From JBBQRS01 sp038214535 (lineage in GTDB: Bacteria; Chloroflexota; Anaerolineae; CG2-30-64-16), in contig JBBQRS010000001.1 of the NCBI GenBank assembly GCA_038214535.1, positions 1 to 64,000 on the forward strand: a stretch of 64,000 nucleotides of DNA, given 5' to 3'. Under the pieces are notes generated by a model that saw nothing but the letters and a program-made list of their open reading frames with translations, was not told where the DNA came from and did not search any database. Positions 51,518-60,209 of this stretch are shown in pieces (within the stretch, counting starts at the first letter, position 1; each line of letters begins with the position of its first letter). Both the position numbers and the translations under genes were made by a program.

Positions 51518-52897
51518 TCAACCTCCCCAGCCGCGCGTCAGCGGCGCTTCGGCGGCGGCGTCTTCGGGCGGCTTAATGCGATACATCCAGCGGATGATGG
51601 GCGGCGCGGCCACGAAGAGCAGCACCAATGCCTGGATGATCGTGATCACATATTTAGATACCCCGGAATAAAGCTCCATTGTGTCGGCGCCGTTGCGCAT
51701 CGCGCCGAAGAGGAACGCCGAGATCAGGATGCCGAACGGGTTGTTCTTGCCCAGCAGCGCGATGGCAATGCTATCGAAGCCGTAGCCGCTGGAGAAGAAG
51801 AGCGGCAGGCACCGGCAGATAGACACCCCCAGCACTTCGATGGTGCCGGCCAGCCCCGCCAATGCGCCTGAAATTGCCATCGCCGTCACAATGTTGCGCG
51901 AGATATTGATGCCGGCATATTTCGCTGCGCTGGGGTTGGCCCCCACCGTGCGCAGGCTGAACCCGAGGGTCGTTTGTTGCAACAACCACCAGACGCCGAT
52001 GGCCGTCATTACCGCCATAAACAGGCCGATGTGCAACCGGTCATAGGGGTCCTGGAACGGCCACCATGCCTGAGTCAAGGGCGGCAGCAGGAAAAACGTA
52101 AGCAGCGCAACCACGCCGCCGATGATCCAGGGCAAAGTCTGCGGCGAGCGCAGGCCGCGCCTGGTCGTGTCTGTCCCGCCCGGCCGGCTCCTGACGATCA
52201 AATGCGTGATGAACCAGGCCGAAACGCCCAGCGCCACCGCGGCCAGCAGCGCATTGAGGGGATTTTGCAGCCGCTCCGGGATCGCATAAAGCGTCCAGAG
52301 TTCGGCGTTGGGCGAGACACGGGATGTTTGCACGGCGCTGGCATTGGGGTCGCGTAATGGCCCGCTGATGAGCAGTTCGGTCAGGCGGAACGCGATATAA
52401 TTCATCATGATCGTATTAATGACTTCGTGCGCGCCCGTCTTCGCCTTGAGATAACCCGGAATGGCCGCCCAGACCGCGCCGCCCAGCGCCCCTGCCGCTA
52501 ACGCCAGCGGCAGGTGGATGAATGCCGGCAGGCTATTCGTGAGTTGGCCCACCCAGGCCGCCGACACCGCGCCGATGTAGAATTGCCCTTCGACGCCGAT
52601 GTTGAATAGCCCTGACTTGAAGCCCACCGCGACACCCAATGCCAGGAACACGTAGGGAATCGTCGCCACCAGGGTTTCCGAGAGGCCACGCTCCTTGAAA
52701 AAGGCCCCGCGAATCAGCCCGCGGTAGGCTTCGAACACCGTATTCAGGCTGCCGCTGGTGATCCAGATAAGCAGGGCGCCGAATAGAAAGGCGGTGAACA
52801 GCGCCAGCAACGGCAGGCCAAACATCTGCCCCAGGCCTTGTAAACGCGACTTCTGTGGCGAATCTTCCGAGCCCGATGTTGTAACTGCATTAGCCAT
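51518..52897 (-). CDS. Nucleoside-type ABC transporter permease 1
   Basis: 459 residues, BPD_transp_2 family of the YufP type. NIGVEGQFYIGAVSAAWVGQ, AKTGAHEVINTIMMNYIAFR, and the EAA-like loop GANPSAAKYAGINISRNIVT are visible. It has a 30-residue hydrophilic start and a cytoplasmic loop near 230-250 rich in Arg. It pairs with the second permease to form the channel. Its start overlaps the ATPase end by 8 bases. Confidence 0.92.
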   Translation of the reverse strand: MANAVTTSGSEDSPQKSRLQGLGQMFGLPLLALFTAFLFGALLIWITSGSLNTVFEAYRGLIRGAFFKERGLSETLVATIPYVFLALGVAVGFKSGLFNIGVEGQFYIGAVSAAWVGQLTNSLPAFIHLPLALAAGALGGAVWAAIPGYLKAKTGAHEVINTIMMNYIAFRLTELLISGPLRDPNASAVQTSRVSPNAELWTLYAIPERLQNPLNALLAAVALGVSAWFITHLIVRSRPGGTDTTRRGLRSPQTLPWIIGGVVALLTFFLLPPLTQAWWPFQDPYDRLHIGLFMAVMTAIGVWWLLQQTTLGFSLRTVGANPSAAKYAGINISRNIVTAMAISGALAGLAGTIEVLGVSICRCLPLFFSSGYGFDSIAIALLGKNNPFGILISAFLFGAMRNGADTMELYSGVSKYVITIIQALVLLFVAAPPIIRWMYRIKPPEDAAAEAPLTRGWGG

Positions 52898-54482
52898 CGG
52901 CGTCCTCCTGGTCCGGCGTGACGCCGGCCATCAGCAAACCGAGTTGTTCGCGTGTCGCCGTTTTCGCATCCAGTGTCTCCAGGATCGTGCCTTTATACAT
53001 GACGGCGATACGATCCGATAATGCCATGATTTCGTCCAATTCAGCGCTGAAGAGTAGCACGGCTGCGCCCATGTCGCGCGCTTCCACGATCCGCCGGTGG
53101 ATGAATTCGATGCTGCCGACATCGAGTCCGCGCGTGGGCTGGCTGGCGACGAGGAACGGTGGATTAGGCGAGGCTCTGAGGTCGGGTTGATCCGGGCCGG
53201 TGATGCGCGAAAGCTCGCGCGCGACGATCACTTTCTGCTGGTTGCCGCCGGAAAGTGAGCCGGCGCTGGTCATGATGCCGGGCGTGCGCACGTCGTACAT
53301 CTTCACCAGCGTCTCGGCTTCCTCGGTAATGACGGGGTAATCCAGCTCTACACCGTCGGCGAACGGGGCGCGATAATAGGTGCATAGCACGATGTTGTCG
53401 CGGACAGGGTAAGCCAGCACTAGCCCATGCTTGTGGCGATCTTCGGGAATATGCGCCATGCCGCCTTCCACCAGGCGCCGCGGCGTGAAGCGTGTGGTCT
53501 CCTGCCCGTTGATGAGTATCTGCCCGTCGCTGGCGGTGCGCAGCCCGGTCAGGGCCTCTGCCAGCTCCGTTTGCCCGTTGCCTTGCACGCCGGCGATACC
53601 GAGGATCTCACCGCCGCGCGCCTCGAACGAAATCCCATCCACGACCATGTGCCGGCGGTCATCTGCCACGCGCAAGTTTTCGACGCGCACCACTGTGGAT
53701 GTAGGCACGGCCGGATCCTTTTCGATCTGTAGAAGCACCTCGCGGCCAACCATCATTTCCGCCAGCGTCGCGCGCGTCGCATTTTTCGGGCTGACGCTGC
53801 CCACCATTTGCCCGGCGCGCATCACGCTGATCGTGTCGGCCACGGCCAGCACTTCGCGCAGTTTGTGGGTGATGAAGATGATGGACTTGCCCTGTGAAAC
53901 CATCTCGCGCATGATGACGAACAGGTCATCGGCTTCCTGCGGCGTCAGCACGGCTGTCGGTTCGTCGAGGATCAGGATTTCCGCGTTACGATAGAGCGCC
54001 TTCAGGATTTCGACGCGCTGTTGCGCGCCGACGGTCAGGTCCTGGATATACGCGTCGGGATCCACGGCCAGCCCATATTGCGTGCTCAACTGGCGGATGC
54101 GTGCGGCCGCGGTGTCCTGATCCAGCACGGCCAGGCCGCCCATGAATTTCGTGCGTGGCAGCAACGACTCCTGACCCAGCATGATGTTTTCTGTGACGGT
54201 GAGCGGGGGGACGAGCATGAAGTGCTGATGCACCATGCCGATCCCTTTGGCAATCGCATCGTGGGGGCCGGAGAATTGCACCGGTTGGCCGTTCACCTTG
54301 ATCTCGCCCTCATCGGGTGCGTAGAGGCCATAGAGGACGTTCATCAACGTGGATTTACCGGCGCCGTTTTCACCCAACAGCGCATGGATTTCCCCCTGCT
54401 CCAGGGTCAGATCCACGTGATCGTTGGCGAGCACGCCCGGAAAGCGCTTGGTAATGCCGATAGCTTCGAGGGCCGGCGTCAT
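52890..54482 (-). CDS. Nucleoside-type ABC transporter double ATPase
   Basis: 530 residues, two ABC cassettes like YufO/RbsA. First: LLGENGAGKSTLMNVLYG, signature LTVGAQQRVEIL, LILDEPTAVLTPQE. Second: GIAGVQGNGQTELAEALTG (degenerate Walker A without the Lys-Ser pair), signature SLSGGNQQKVIVARE, and FLVASQPTRGLDVGSIEF. The degenerate second Walker A is normal for this family. A stretch before that, RITGPDQPDLRASPNPPF, is a short insertion in the second cassette. AGGAGC precedes the ATG at 54482. Confidence 0.93.
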   Translation of the reverse strand: MTPALEAIGITKRFPGVLANDHVDLTLEQGEIHALLGENGAGKSTLMNVLYGLYAPDEGEIKVNGQPVQFSGPHDAIAKGIGMVHQHFMLVPPLTVTENIMLGQESLLPRTKFMGGLAVLDQDTAAARIRQLSTQYGLAVDPDAYIQDLTVGAQQRVEILKALYRNAEILILDEPTAVLTPQEADDLFVIMREMVSQGKSIIFITHKLREVLAVADTISVMRAGQMVGSVSPKNATRATLAEMMVGREVLLQIEKDPAVPTSTVVRVENLRVADDRRHMVVDGISFEARGGEILGIAGVQGNGQTELAEALTGLRTASDGQILINGQETTRFTPRRLVEGGMAHIPEDRHKHGLVLAYPVRDNIVLCTYYRAPFADGVELDYPVITEEAETLVKMYDVRTPGIMTSAGSLSGGNQQKVIVARELSRITGPDQPDLRASPNPPFLVASQPTRGLDVGSIEFIHRRIVEARDMGAAVLLFSAELDEIMALSDRIAVMYKGTILETLDAKTATREQLGLLMAGVTPDQEDADG

Positions 54483-54575
54483 GGCTTGCTCCTGTTTTAC
54501 GCCGCCGACCGGTTCCGGCATTGATCCGGCGGGCTCCCGGCGGCGCAATTCAAGCGATAAACTGCACAGGTAACA

Positions 54576-54621
54576 AAAGGGTGCTGCCCTCCCGATGGAG
54601 CGGGATACTACAGCACCCTTT
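54576..54621 (-). terminator. Intra-operon hairpin between binding protein and ATPase
   Basis: AAAGGGTGCTG (54576-54586) pairs with CAGCACCCTTT (54611-54621) around a 24-base loop with an internal stem. A short T-run follows on the minus strand. It probably works as a partial terminator or mRNA stabiliser, giving excess binding protein. Confidence 0.6.
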
Positions 54622-54703
54622 CAAGGACGAGGGTTTAATCAACCGCCGGCTGTCGCCCTGAATGCGGCAGGTGATGCTCGCTGATTCAGGGTTGCCTGCG
54701 CTC

Positions 54704-55777
54704 TTACGGCTGGTAGCCCGTCTTGAGCGTGCCGGCGATGATGCCGTCGGTCGCTTCCTTGATTTTGTCTTTCACGGTTTGCGGGACCTTGTCTTCCCAG
54801 CTGTGGAAGGGGGCCAGGCCCACGCCGCCGTTCTTCAGGTTGGCGGTCTGGATGCCGCCGGCCGCCGTACCGTCTTGCAGGGTCTCCAGATAGTTGAACA
54901 CGGCCGTGTCAACGTTCTTTGCCGCACTGCTTAACAGGGCGTTCTGGACTTCGGGGTAGGTGAAGAACTGATCCACATCCACGCCGATCGCCATCAGGCC
55001 ATTTTCGCTGGCCGCCAACAGACCGCCGTTGCCGGTGTTGCCGCCGACGCCGAACACCACGTCGCAGCCTTGGTCAATCATGCTCTGGCCGGTTTCCTTG
55101 CCCTTGGCCGGATCGGTGAAAGAGGGGATGTAGACATTCAGGGACTTGGCGTCCGACTTCATCCACGTCGCGCCGTTCTGGTAACCGACGACGAAGCGCA
55201 CCACGGGCGGGATTTCCATACCGGCGACGGAGCAAACCGTGCCGGTCTGGGTCATGCCCGCGGCCAGCACGCCCGCCAGGAAGCCAACTTCATCTTCCTG
55301 GAACATCAGGCTGGTGACGTTCTTCAGGCCGCCGTCGTCATAGCAGTCCTTGACGTCCGCGCCGCAGGCCGCCGAGCCTTCGGTCGGGAAGTAAGCGTTG
55401 TCCACAATCGCGAACTTGATGTCGGGGTATTGCCGCGCCTTGACGGCGGTGGCGTCGCCCATCAGGAACCCGACCGTGATGATCGCGTCGTAGCCTTCGG
55501 TTGCGAACTGATCAATGTTCTTTTCGTAGTCGGTGGGCTGCTTCGATTCGATGAACTTCGCATCAATGCCCAGATCTGCCATGCTCTTCTGGACGCCGGC
55601 CCATGCCGACTGGTTGAACGATTTGTCATTCACGCCGCCAACGTCGGTGACCATGCCGACTTTGAGCTTCTTGGCGGTGTCTGCTGCGCCCGGCGCGGTT
55701 GCCGGCGCGGCGCATGCCGAGATCAAGATGCTCGCCAGTACCAGCACCGTGATGAAAACGACCGATCGCTTCTGCAT
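54704..55777 (-). CDS. BMP-family nucleoside-binding lipoprotein
   Basis: 357 residues. Lipoprotein signal with lipobox ISAC, then the BMP/Med/PnrA fold: KLKVGMVTDVGGVNDKSFNQ, DAIITVGFLMGDATAVKARQ, LMFQEDEVGFLAGVLAAGMT, CDVVFGVGGNTGNGGLLAAS and GVDVDQFFTY. The family binds purine nucleosides at the outer membrane face for the adjacent ABC importer. GGAGGAG precedes the ATG at 55777; a long leader lies between it and its promoter. The extended frame to 56008 is leader sequence. Confidence 0.92.
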   Translation of the reverse strand: MQKRSVVFITVLVLASILISACAAPATAPGAADTAKKLKVGMVTDVGGVNDKSFNQSAWAGVQKSMADLGIDAKFIESKQPTDYEKNIDQFATEGYDAIITVGFLMGDATAVKARQYPDIKFAIVDNAYFPTEGSAACGADVKDCYDDGGLKNVTSLMFQEDEVGFLAGVLAAGMTQTGTVCSVAGMEIPPVVRFVVGYQNGATWMKSDAKSLNVYIPSFTDPAKGKETGQSMIDQGCDVVFGVGGNTGNGGLLAASENGLMAIGVDVDQFFTYPEVQNALLSSAAKNVDTAVFNYLETLQDGTAAGGIQTANLKNGGVGLAPFHSWEDKVPQTVKDKIKEATDGIIAGTLKTGYQP

Positions 55778-56028
55778 TGTAACTCTCCTCCGTGAGAATA
55801 TGGGGTAAACTGAGGACATGGAACGCACTCGTTCCTGTTCATTCGGTAAGGACATCTTCGCATTCGCCCAGATTTCGTCCATGACGGAACGCCATAGTCG
55901 AACGCCGGCTCGATCATCACCTCCTCTCCATAGTTCGGAGGTTTCAGGGAAGCAAGCAGAGCGATGCGCCAGGGTGACGAGGCCACGGCGGGCTGCTTCT
56001 TCCCACATTTTACCCTAGTTTGTAATGA
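55778..56028 (-). promoter_or_regulatory. Structured 250-base leader of the BMP gene
   Basis: The leader runs from about 56028 to 55778 on the minus strand. It has a 12-bp stem GGGAAGAAGCAG/CTGCTTGCTTCCC (one bulge), then ACCTCC/GGAGGT enclosing a Shine-Dalgarno-like GAGAGGAGGT at about 55915, and a GGAACG/CGTTCC hairpin near the gene. A short open frame beginning MIEPAFDYGVPSW follows that internal site. No purine riboswitch core is recognisable. It may be an unknown cis-regulatory RNA or a leader-peptide attenuator. Confidence 0.4.
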
Positions 56029-56035
56029 CGCTTTC

Positions 56036-56064
56036 ATTATACGCCAACCACAATCCGGTCGCAA
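56036..56064 (-). promoter_or_regulatory. BMP operon promoter
   Basis: On the minus strand TTGCGA (56059-56064), a 17-base spacer and a perfect TATAAT (56036-56041). It is divergent to the subtilase promoter 72 bases away. Confidence 0.6.
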
Positions 56065-56135
56065 ATCCGGTGGGGATTCCAAAACGCATTCACTTATAGC
56101 GTGTATAGCGTGTTTGCCCTGAAAAAAGTCTGCGT

Positions 56136-56164
56136 TTGACAGATGGCGCAACCAAAGATAGACT
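56136..56164 (+). promoter_or_regulatory. Subtilase promoter with a long leader
   Basis: TTGACA (56136-56141), a 17-base spacer and TAGACT (56159-56164). It leaves about 230 bases before the protease ATG, with a repeated GGTGGCCT word (56325 and 56352) that can pair in the leader. Nothing else gene-like lies there. Confidence 0.5.
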
Positions 56165-56404
56165 ATACGCGTAATGCTCATTACTTTGCGGTGAGCATCG
56201 GTTCAAGCGGAGTTTTGCAATGCAGTTTTATTCCTTTTGTCATGCTCCGTGTCGTTCACCTCACTAACCGTTGGCCGGATGTTCTACATCCGCGCCCCTG
56301 CCAGTAGTTTTGCGAAAGAAAGGAGGGTGGCCTACCGCAGAATAGCCTTCGGTGGCCTCGGTTGCGTTTAAACCCCAACAATCTCACAGTGGAGGATTGC
56401 CAGG

Positions 56405-59383
56405 ATGAAGAAGGCCTTCGTAGTATTCACCGTATTTTTGATCTTGTCCATGGCTTTGCCTGTGGCGGCGCAGGAAGCCGGCCCCGGTGCAGCGGCTGAT
56501 CAGGGCAAGATGAGCGGCAAATCGGTCTATGCTGTTTTGATGGCGATGGACCCGGTCGTCGCATATCAGGGCGATGTGGCCGGTCTTGCGGCGACTTCCG
56601 CCGCTAAGGGCGATACGATTAACTTCCAGAGTGCAGCCGTCGAAGCTTACACCAGCTTCCTGGCTCAGTCGCACGCCACCACGATGGCGCAGGCCGGCGT
56701 GGACGCTTCGGCCCTGGTGTACAATTACTTCTTCGCGTTGAACGGCTTTGCGGCCGTGATGACCCCCGCGCAGGCCGCGCAAGTTGCGAAGCAACCCGGC
56801 GTGGTCTCGGTGCATGAGGCCCAATTGCGCCAGAAGACCACGGACGCCTCCCCGACCTTCCTGGGGTTGAACGTTTACCGTGGGCCCTGGTACAAGGGCA
56901 TTACGGGCAAGGGCGTGGTCGTCGGCGTCATTGACACCGGCATCTGGCCCGAGCACCCCAGCTTCGCCGATGACGGCAAGTATAAGGCGCCCCCTGCTGA
57001 CTCTGCCGGCATTCCCTGCGAATTCGGCAACACGGCGCATAATCCCAACGACGCACCCTTCACCTGCAATAACAAGCTGATCGGTGCGCGCGAAGTGCTC
57101 GACACCTACAAGCTGTTGACCGGCCTGGACCCGGAAGAGTTCGATTCGGCCCGTGACGATGACGGGCACGGCACGCACACCGCCTCGACGGCGGCAGGCA
57201 ACGCCGGCGTCGCAGCCCAGATGCTGGGCATCCCGCGCGGGACCATCTCCGGCATTGCGCCGCGTGCGCATGTTGTAGCCTACAAGGCCCTGGGCGCGCT
57301 GGGCGGCTATACCTCCGACCTGGCGGCGGCGATTGACCAGGCCGTGGCCGACGGTGTGGATGTGATCAACTATTCCATCGGCGGTGGGGCCAGCCTGCCC
57401 GCCGAAGATGAGATCGCCTTCCTGTTCGCGGCTGACGCCGGTGTGTTCGTCGCCACCTCGGCGGGGAACTCCGGCCCGAACCCGGCGACGTTGGGCAACC
57501 CGGGCACGATGCCCTGGATGACCACGGTGGGCGCGAGCACGCAGTCGCGCTTTTTCGAGGCTACGATCACGCTGGGTAACGGCGCGGTCTACAGCGGCGC
57601 TTCGATCACCAATGGCACGGGCGTATTGCCGCTGGTTGATGCGGCGGCGGCCGGCAGCGAACTGTGCTTGCCCGGTGGCCTGAATCCTGCGGTGGTCTCC
57701 GGTAAGATCGTGCTTTGCAAGCGCGGCGTCAATGCGCGCGCCGAGAAGAGCTACGCCGTTTTCATTGCGGGCGGCGCCGGCATGATCCTGTACAACACGA
57801 ACGATGTGGATAACCTCTATAGCGACCCGCACTGGGTGCCCTCGGTCCACATTGATAACACGCCGGGCCTGGCGATCAAGAGCTACATTGCCGGCGACGC
57901 CAATCCGACGGCGCAACTGAGCGCGGGCGTGGTGGGCAACTGGCCCTATGCGCCTTCGATGACGGTCTTCTCTTCGCGCGGCCCCAACCCGGTTGCGCCG
58001 GATCTCATCAAGCCCGACGTGACGGCCCCCGGTCTGCAGATCCTGGCCGGCAACTCGCCGATGCCTTCGGATCCCACCGTCCTTTCGGGCGAGCTGTTCC
58101 AGGCTATCGCCGGTACCTCCATGTCGAGCCCGCACGTGGCCGGTGTGTTCGCGCTGCTGAAGCAGGCGCACCCCGAGTGGAGCGCTGCGGCGGCCAAGTC
58201 GGCCCTGATGACGACGGCGTATCAGGATGTGCTGGATAACAACCGCACCTCCCCCGCCGATCCGTTCGACATGGGCGCCGGTCACATCCGGCCCGGCGGC
58301 GAATGGACCGCGAAGAACAACATCAGCGACCCCGGCCTGGTCTATGATGCCGGCCTGTTCGAATATGCCGCATTCACCTGTGGCATGGACTGGGGTGTCT
58401 TCACCGCGGGGAGTTGTGCTTTCCTGGAATCCATCGGCGTTCCGACCGAACCCTACAACCTGAATGTGCCCTCGATCGGCATCTCGGATGTGCCCGGCAC
58501 GATCACCGTGATGCGCACAGTGCGCGCCGATGGCAAGAGCCCGAAGCGCACCTACACGGCTGAAGTGGCGGCGCCTCCCGGTTACGAGGTCACGGTAAGC
58601 CCTTCGACCTTCGTGATCGGCGCGGGCGGCACGCAGACCTTCGAGGTGACGATCACCAACGTCAGCGCGCCGGCGGGCGAGTGGCGCTTCGGCTCGCTGA
58701 CCTGGAAGGATAAGAGCGGGTTCTACAAGGTCTACAGCCCGATCGCGGCGAAGGGCTCGCTCTTCTCTGCGCCCGCGTCTGTCTCGGGTTCCGGTACTGA
58801 AGGCTCCATCGAGTTCAACGTGACCTTCGGTTATACCGGCGTGTACACTGCTGCGCCGCATGGCCTGGTTCCGGCGACGGTGACCAGCGACAACGTGGTG
58901 CAGGACCCGGATTCGACCTTCGATCCGAACGACGGCTACTCAAACCTGCACGAGTTCAACTTGTCCGGCGCGGCGTTCTTCCGTGTCCGGATCCCGCCGT
59001 GGGCGACGGAACCGGACGCCGATCTGGATGTGTTCGTTTACAATCCGCTCGGCGTTCAGGTGGCCAGTAGCACGGCCGGCGGCACCGATGAGCTGGTTGA
59101 CATCACCCTGCCGATGGACGGCACGTGGAAGGTATACGTACACGGTTGGGCGGCCCCGGGCGGCGACTCGGACTACGACATGTTCACATGGGCAGTCCCG
59201 TTGGCCACCGGCGGCAGCCTGGTGCTGGATTCGGCGCCGACCTCTGCGGTCAGCGGCACGGTTGCCTCCATCCAGGTAAGCTGGAGCGGGCTGGCCGACG
59301 AGTGGTACCTGGGTGCAGTCTCGCACACCGGGCCTTCCGGTCTGATGGGTCTGACCCTGGTCGAAGTTGATAATCTCCCTTAA
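56405..59383 (+). CDS. Secreted subtilisin-like serine protease (S8)
   Basis: 992 residues. Signal peptide (MKKAFVVFTVFLILSMALPV, cut after AAQ), an inhibitor_I9-type propeptide (to about 150), then the S8 domain: Asp in VGVIDTGIWPEHPS (about 176), His in DDGHGTHTASTAAGN (about 253), Ser in GTSMSSPHVAG (about 570). A PA domain is inserted at about 400-490. The C-terminal part holds Fn3-like and pre-peptidase C-terminal-like beta domains. It resembles plant-type and C5a-peptidase-like subtilases and would digest extracellular protein. GGAGGA lies 9 bases before the ATG; a strong terminator follows. Confidence 0.94.
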   Translation: MKKAFVVFTVFLILSMALPVAAQEAGPGAAADQGKMSGKSVYAVLMAMDPVVAYQGDVAGLAATSAAKGDTINFQSAAVEAYTSFLAQSHATTMAQAGVDASALVYNYFFALNGFAAVMTPAQAAQVAKQPGVVSVHEAQLRQKTTDASPTFLGLNVYRGPWYKGITGKGVVVGVIDTGIWPEHPSFADDGKYKAPPADSAGIPCEFGNTAHNPNDAPFTCNNKLIGAREVLDTYKLLTGLDPEEFDSARDDDGHGTHTASTAAGNAGVAAQMLGIPRGTISGIAPRAHVVAYKALGALGGYTSDLAAAIDQAVADGVDVINYSIGGGASLPAEDEIAFLFAADAGVFVATSAGNSGPNPATLGNPGTMPWMTTVGASTQSRFFEATITLGNGAVYSGASITNGTGVLPLVDAAAAGSELCLPGGLNPAVVSGKIVLCKRGVNARAEKSYAVFIAGGAGMILYNTNDVDNLYSDPHWVPSVHIDNTPGLAIKSYIAGDANPTAQLSAGVVGNWPYAPSMTVFSSRGPNPVAPDLIKPDVTAPGLQILAGNSPMPSDPTVLSGELFQAIAGTSMSSPHVAGVFALLKQAHPEWSAAAAKSALMTTAYQDVLDNNRTSPADPFDMGAGHIRPGGEWTAKNNISDPGLVYDAGLFEYAAFTCGMDWGVFTAGSCAFLESIGVPTEPYNLNVPSIGISDVPGTITVMRTVRADGKSPKRTYTAEVAAPPGYEVTVSPSTFVIGAGGTQTFEVTITNVSAPAGEWRFGSLTWKDKSGFYKVYSPIAAKGSLFSAPASVSGSGTEGSIEFNVTFGYTGVYTAAPHGLVPATVTSDNVVQDPDSTFDPNDGYSNLHEFNLSGAAFFRVRIPPWATEPDADLDVFVYNPLGVQVASSTAGGTDELVDITLPMDGTWKVYVHGWAAPGGDSDYDMFTWAVPLATGGSLVLDSAPTSAVSGTVASIQVSWSGLADEWYLGAVSHTGPSGLMGLTLVEVDNLP

Positions 59384-59423
59384 CCGAACGCCCTGCAAGG
59401 GGCTGAGCGGTCCGTAAATACCG

Positions 59424-59469
59424 ACCGCCCGTCTCTGTGGAGTAATCCACAGGGACGGGCGGTATTTTT
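59424..59469 (+). terminator. Rho-independent terminator after the subtilase
   Basis: ACCGCCCGTC pairs with GACGGGCGGT (59424-59463), with an inner stem TGTGGA/TCCACA, followed by ATTTTT. Free-standing, about 40 bases after the stop codon. Confidence 0.92.
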
Positions 59470-59538
59470 GTATTAGAACCTGGAGTCTTCACGCGACGTT
59501 GCGCATCTGAGGATGCGCACTCCGCGAGGTCGTGATTG

Positions 59539-60141
59539 CTACATATCTTCCCCACCCCCGCCGGGAAGCTGCAACTCATCGAAAGACGGCGGCGCGCCCG
59601 ATTCGTTTGTCAACTCGCACAGGAAGAGGCCGCGGCGTCCGCCATTGTGGTAGTTATAGAGTTGATCCCCGGCGCGCAGTTGGATAAACGCGCCGTCCTG
59701 CGGTACCTGGATGTACATCATATCGGGCTGCGGGCAACCGATGCTCGCGTCGGGCCAGACCACCGCCTGCGCCTCCACCACGGTAATCTCCTCCGGTGCG
59801 ATGCTCAATTTCTGCGCCAGGTCGTTCACGGCGCGTTGCACCAAAGGCTCCATGGCCGGGTCGTAAACCGGCGCGGCGAATGGCGTTTCGTTCATCGGGG
59901 TTTCCTCTACAGACGGCGTCGCCGTGGATGTTACCACGGCTGTGGGTGGTGGCATCATGGGGGTCGCAGTTTCAACCGCGACAGTATCCGTGCTCGTGGT
60001 CGTTGCCTCGAGCACAGGAGTTTGGGTCAGCAGGGGGACATCGGCGGCGGGCGGCAGCGGTTGGCAGCCCGCGACCAGCAGCACAAGCCCTGTAATCAAC
60101 ACGGCCCCGAATGGCGGCCGATGCATTAAGTTTGTCTTCAT
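59539..60141 (-). CDS. Lipoprotein with a C-terminal conserved domain
   Basis: 200 residues. Signal peptide with lipobox VAGC, a Thr/Pro-rich linker of about 60 residues, and a C-terminal domain of about 110 residues with the pattern APEEITVVEAQAVVWPDASI, GCPQPDMMYIQVPQDG, and YNYHNGG-LFLCE. That W-PD-S-GCP and YHxxG-xFLC signature recurs in lipoproteins of unknown function, particularly in Chloroflexota and cyanobacteria. No catalytic residues are evident. Confidence 0.72.
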   Translation of the reverse strand: MKTNLMHRPPFGAVLITGLVLLVAGCQPLPPAADVPLLTQTPVLEATTTSTDTVAVETATPMMPPPTAVVTSTATPSVEETPMNETPFAAPVYDPAMEPLVQRAVNDLAQKLSIAPEEITVVEAQAVVWPDASIGCPQPDMMYIQVPQDGAFIQLRAGDQLYNYHNGGRRGLFLCELTNESGAPPSFDELQLPGGGGEDM

Positions 60142-60209
60142 GGCATCTTCTCCCTGGCGCAGTCACTGTTTCTTCTTGTAAGACGCATGACGTTATGCCC
60201 CGGTTCCCG

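Noticed and set aside
56384..58861. 825-codon open frame on the minus strand
   Set aside because: It is the exact antisense of the subtilase. It has Arg/His/Gly-rich composition, no ribosome binding site and no recognisable domain. Codon bias of the GC-rich protease opens the opposite frame.
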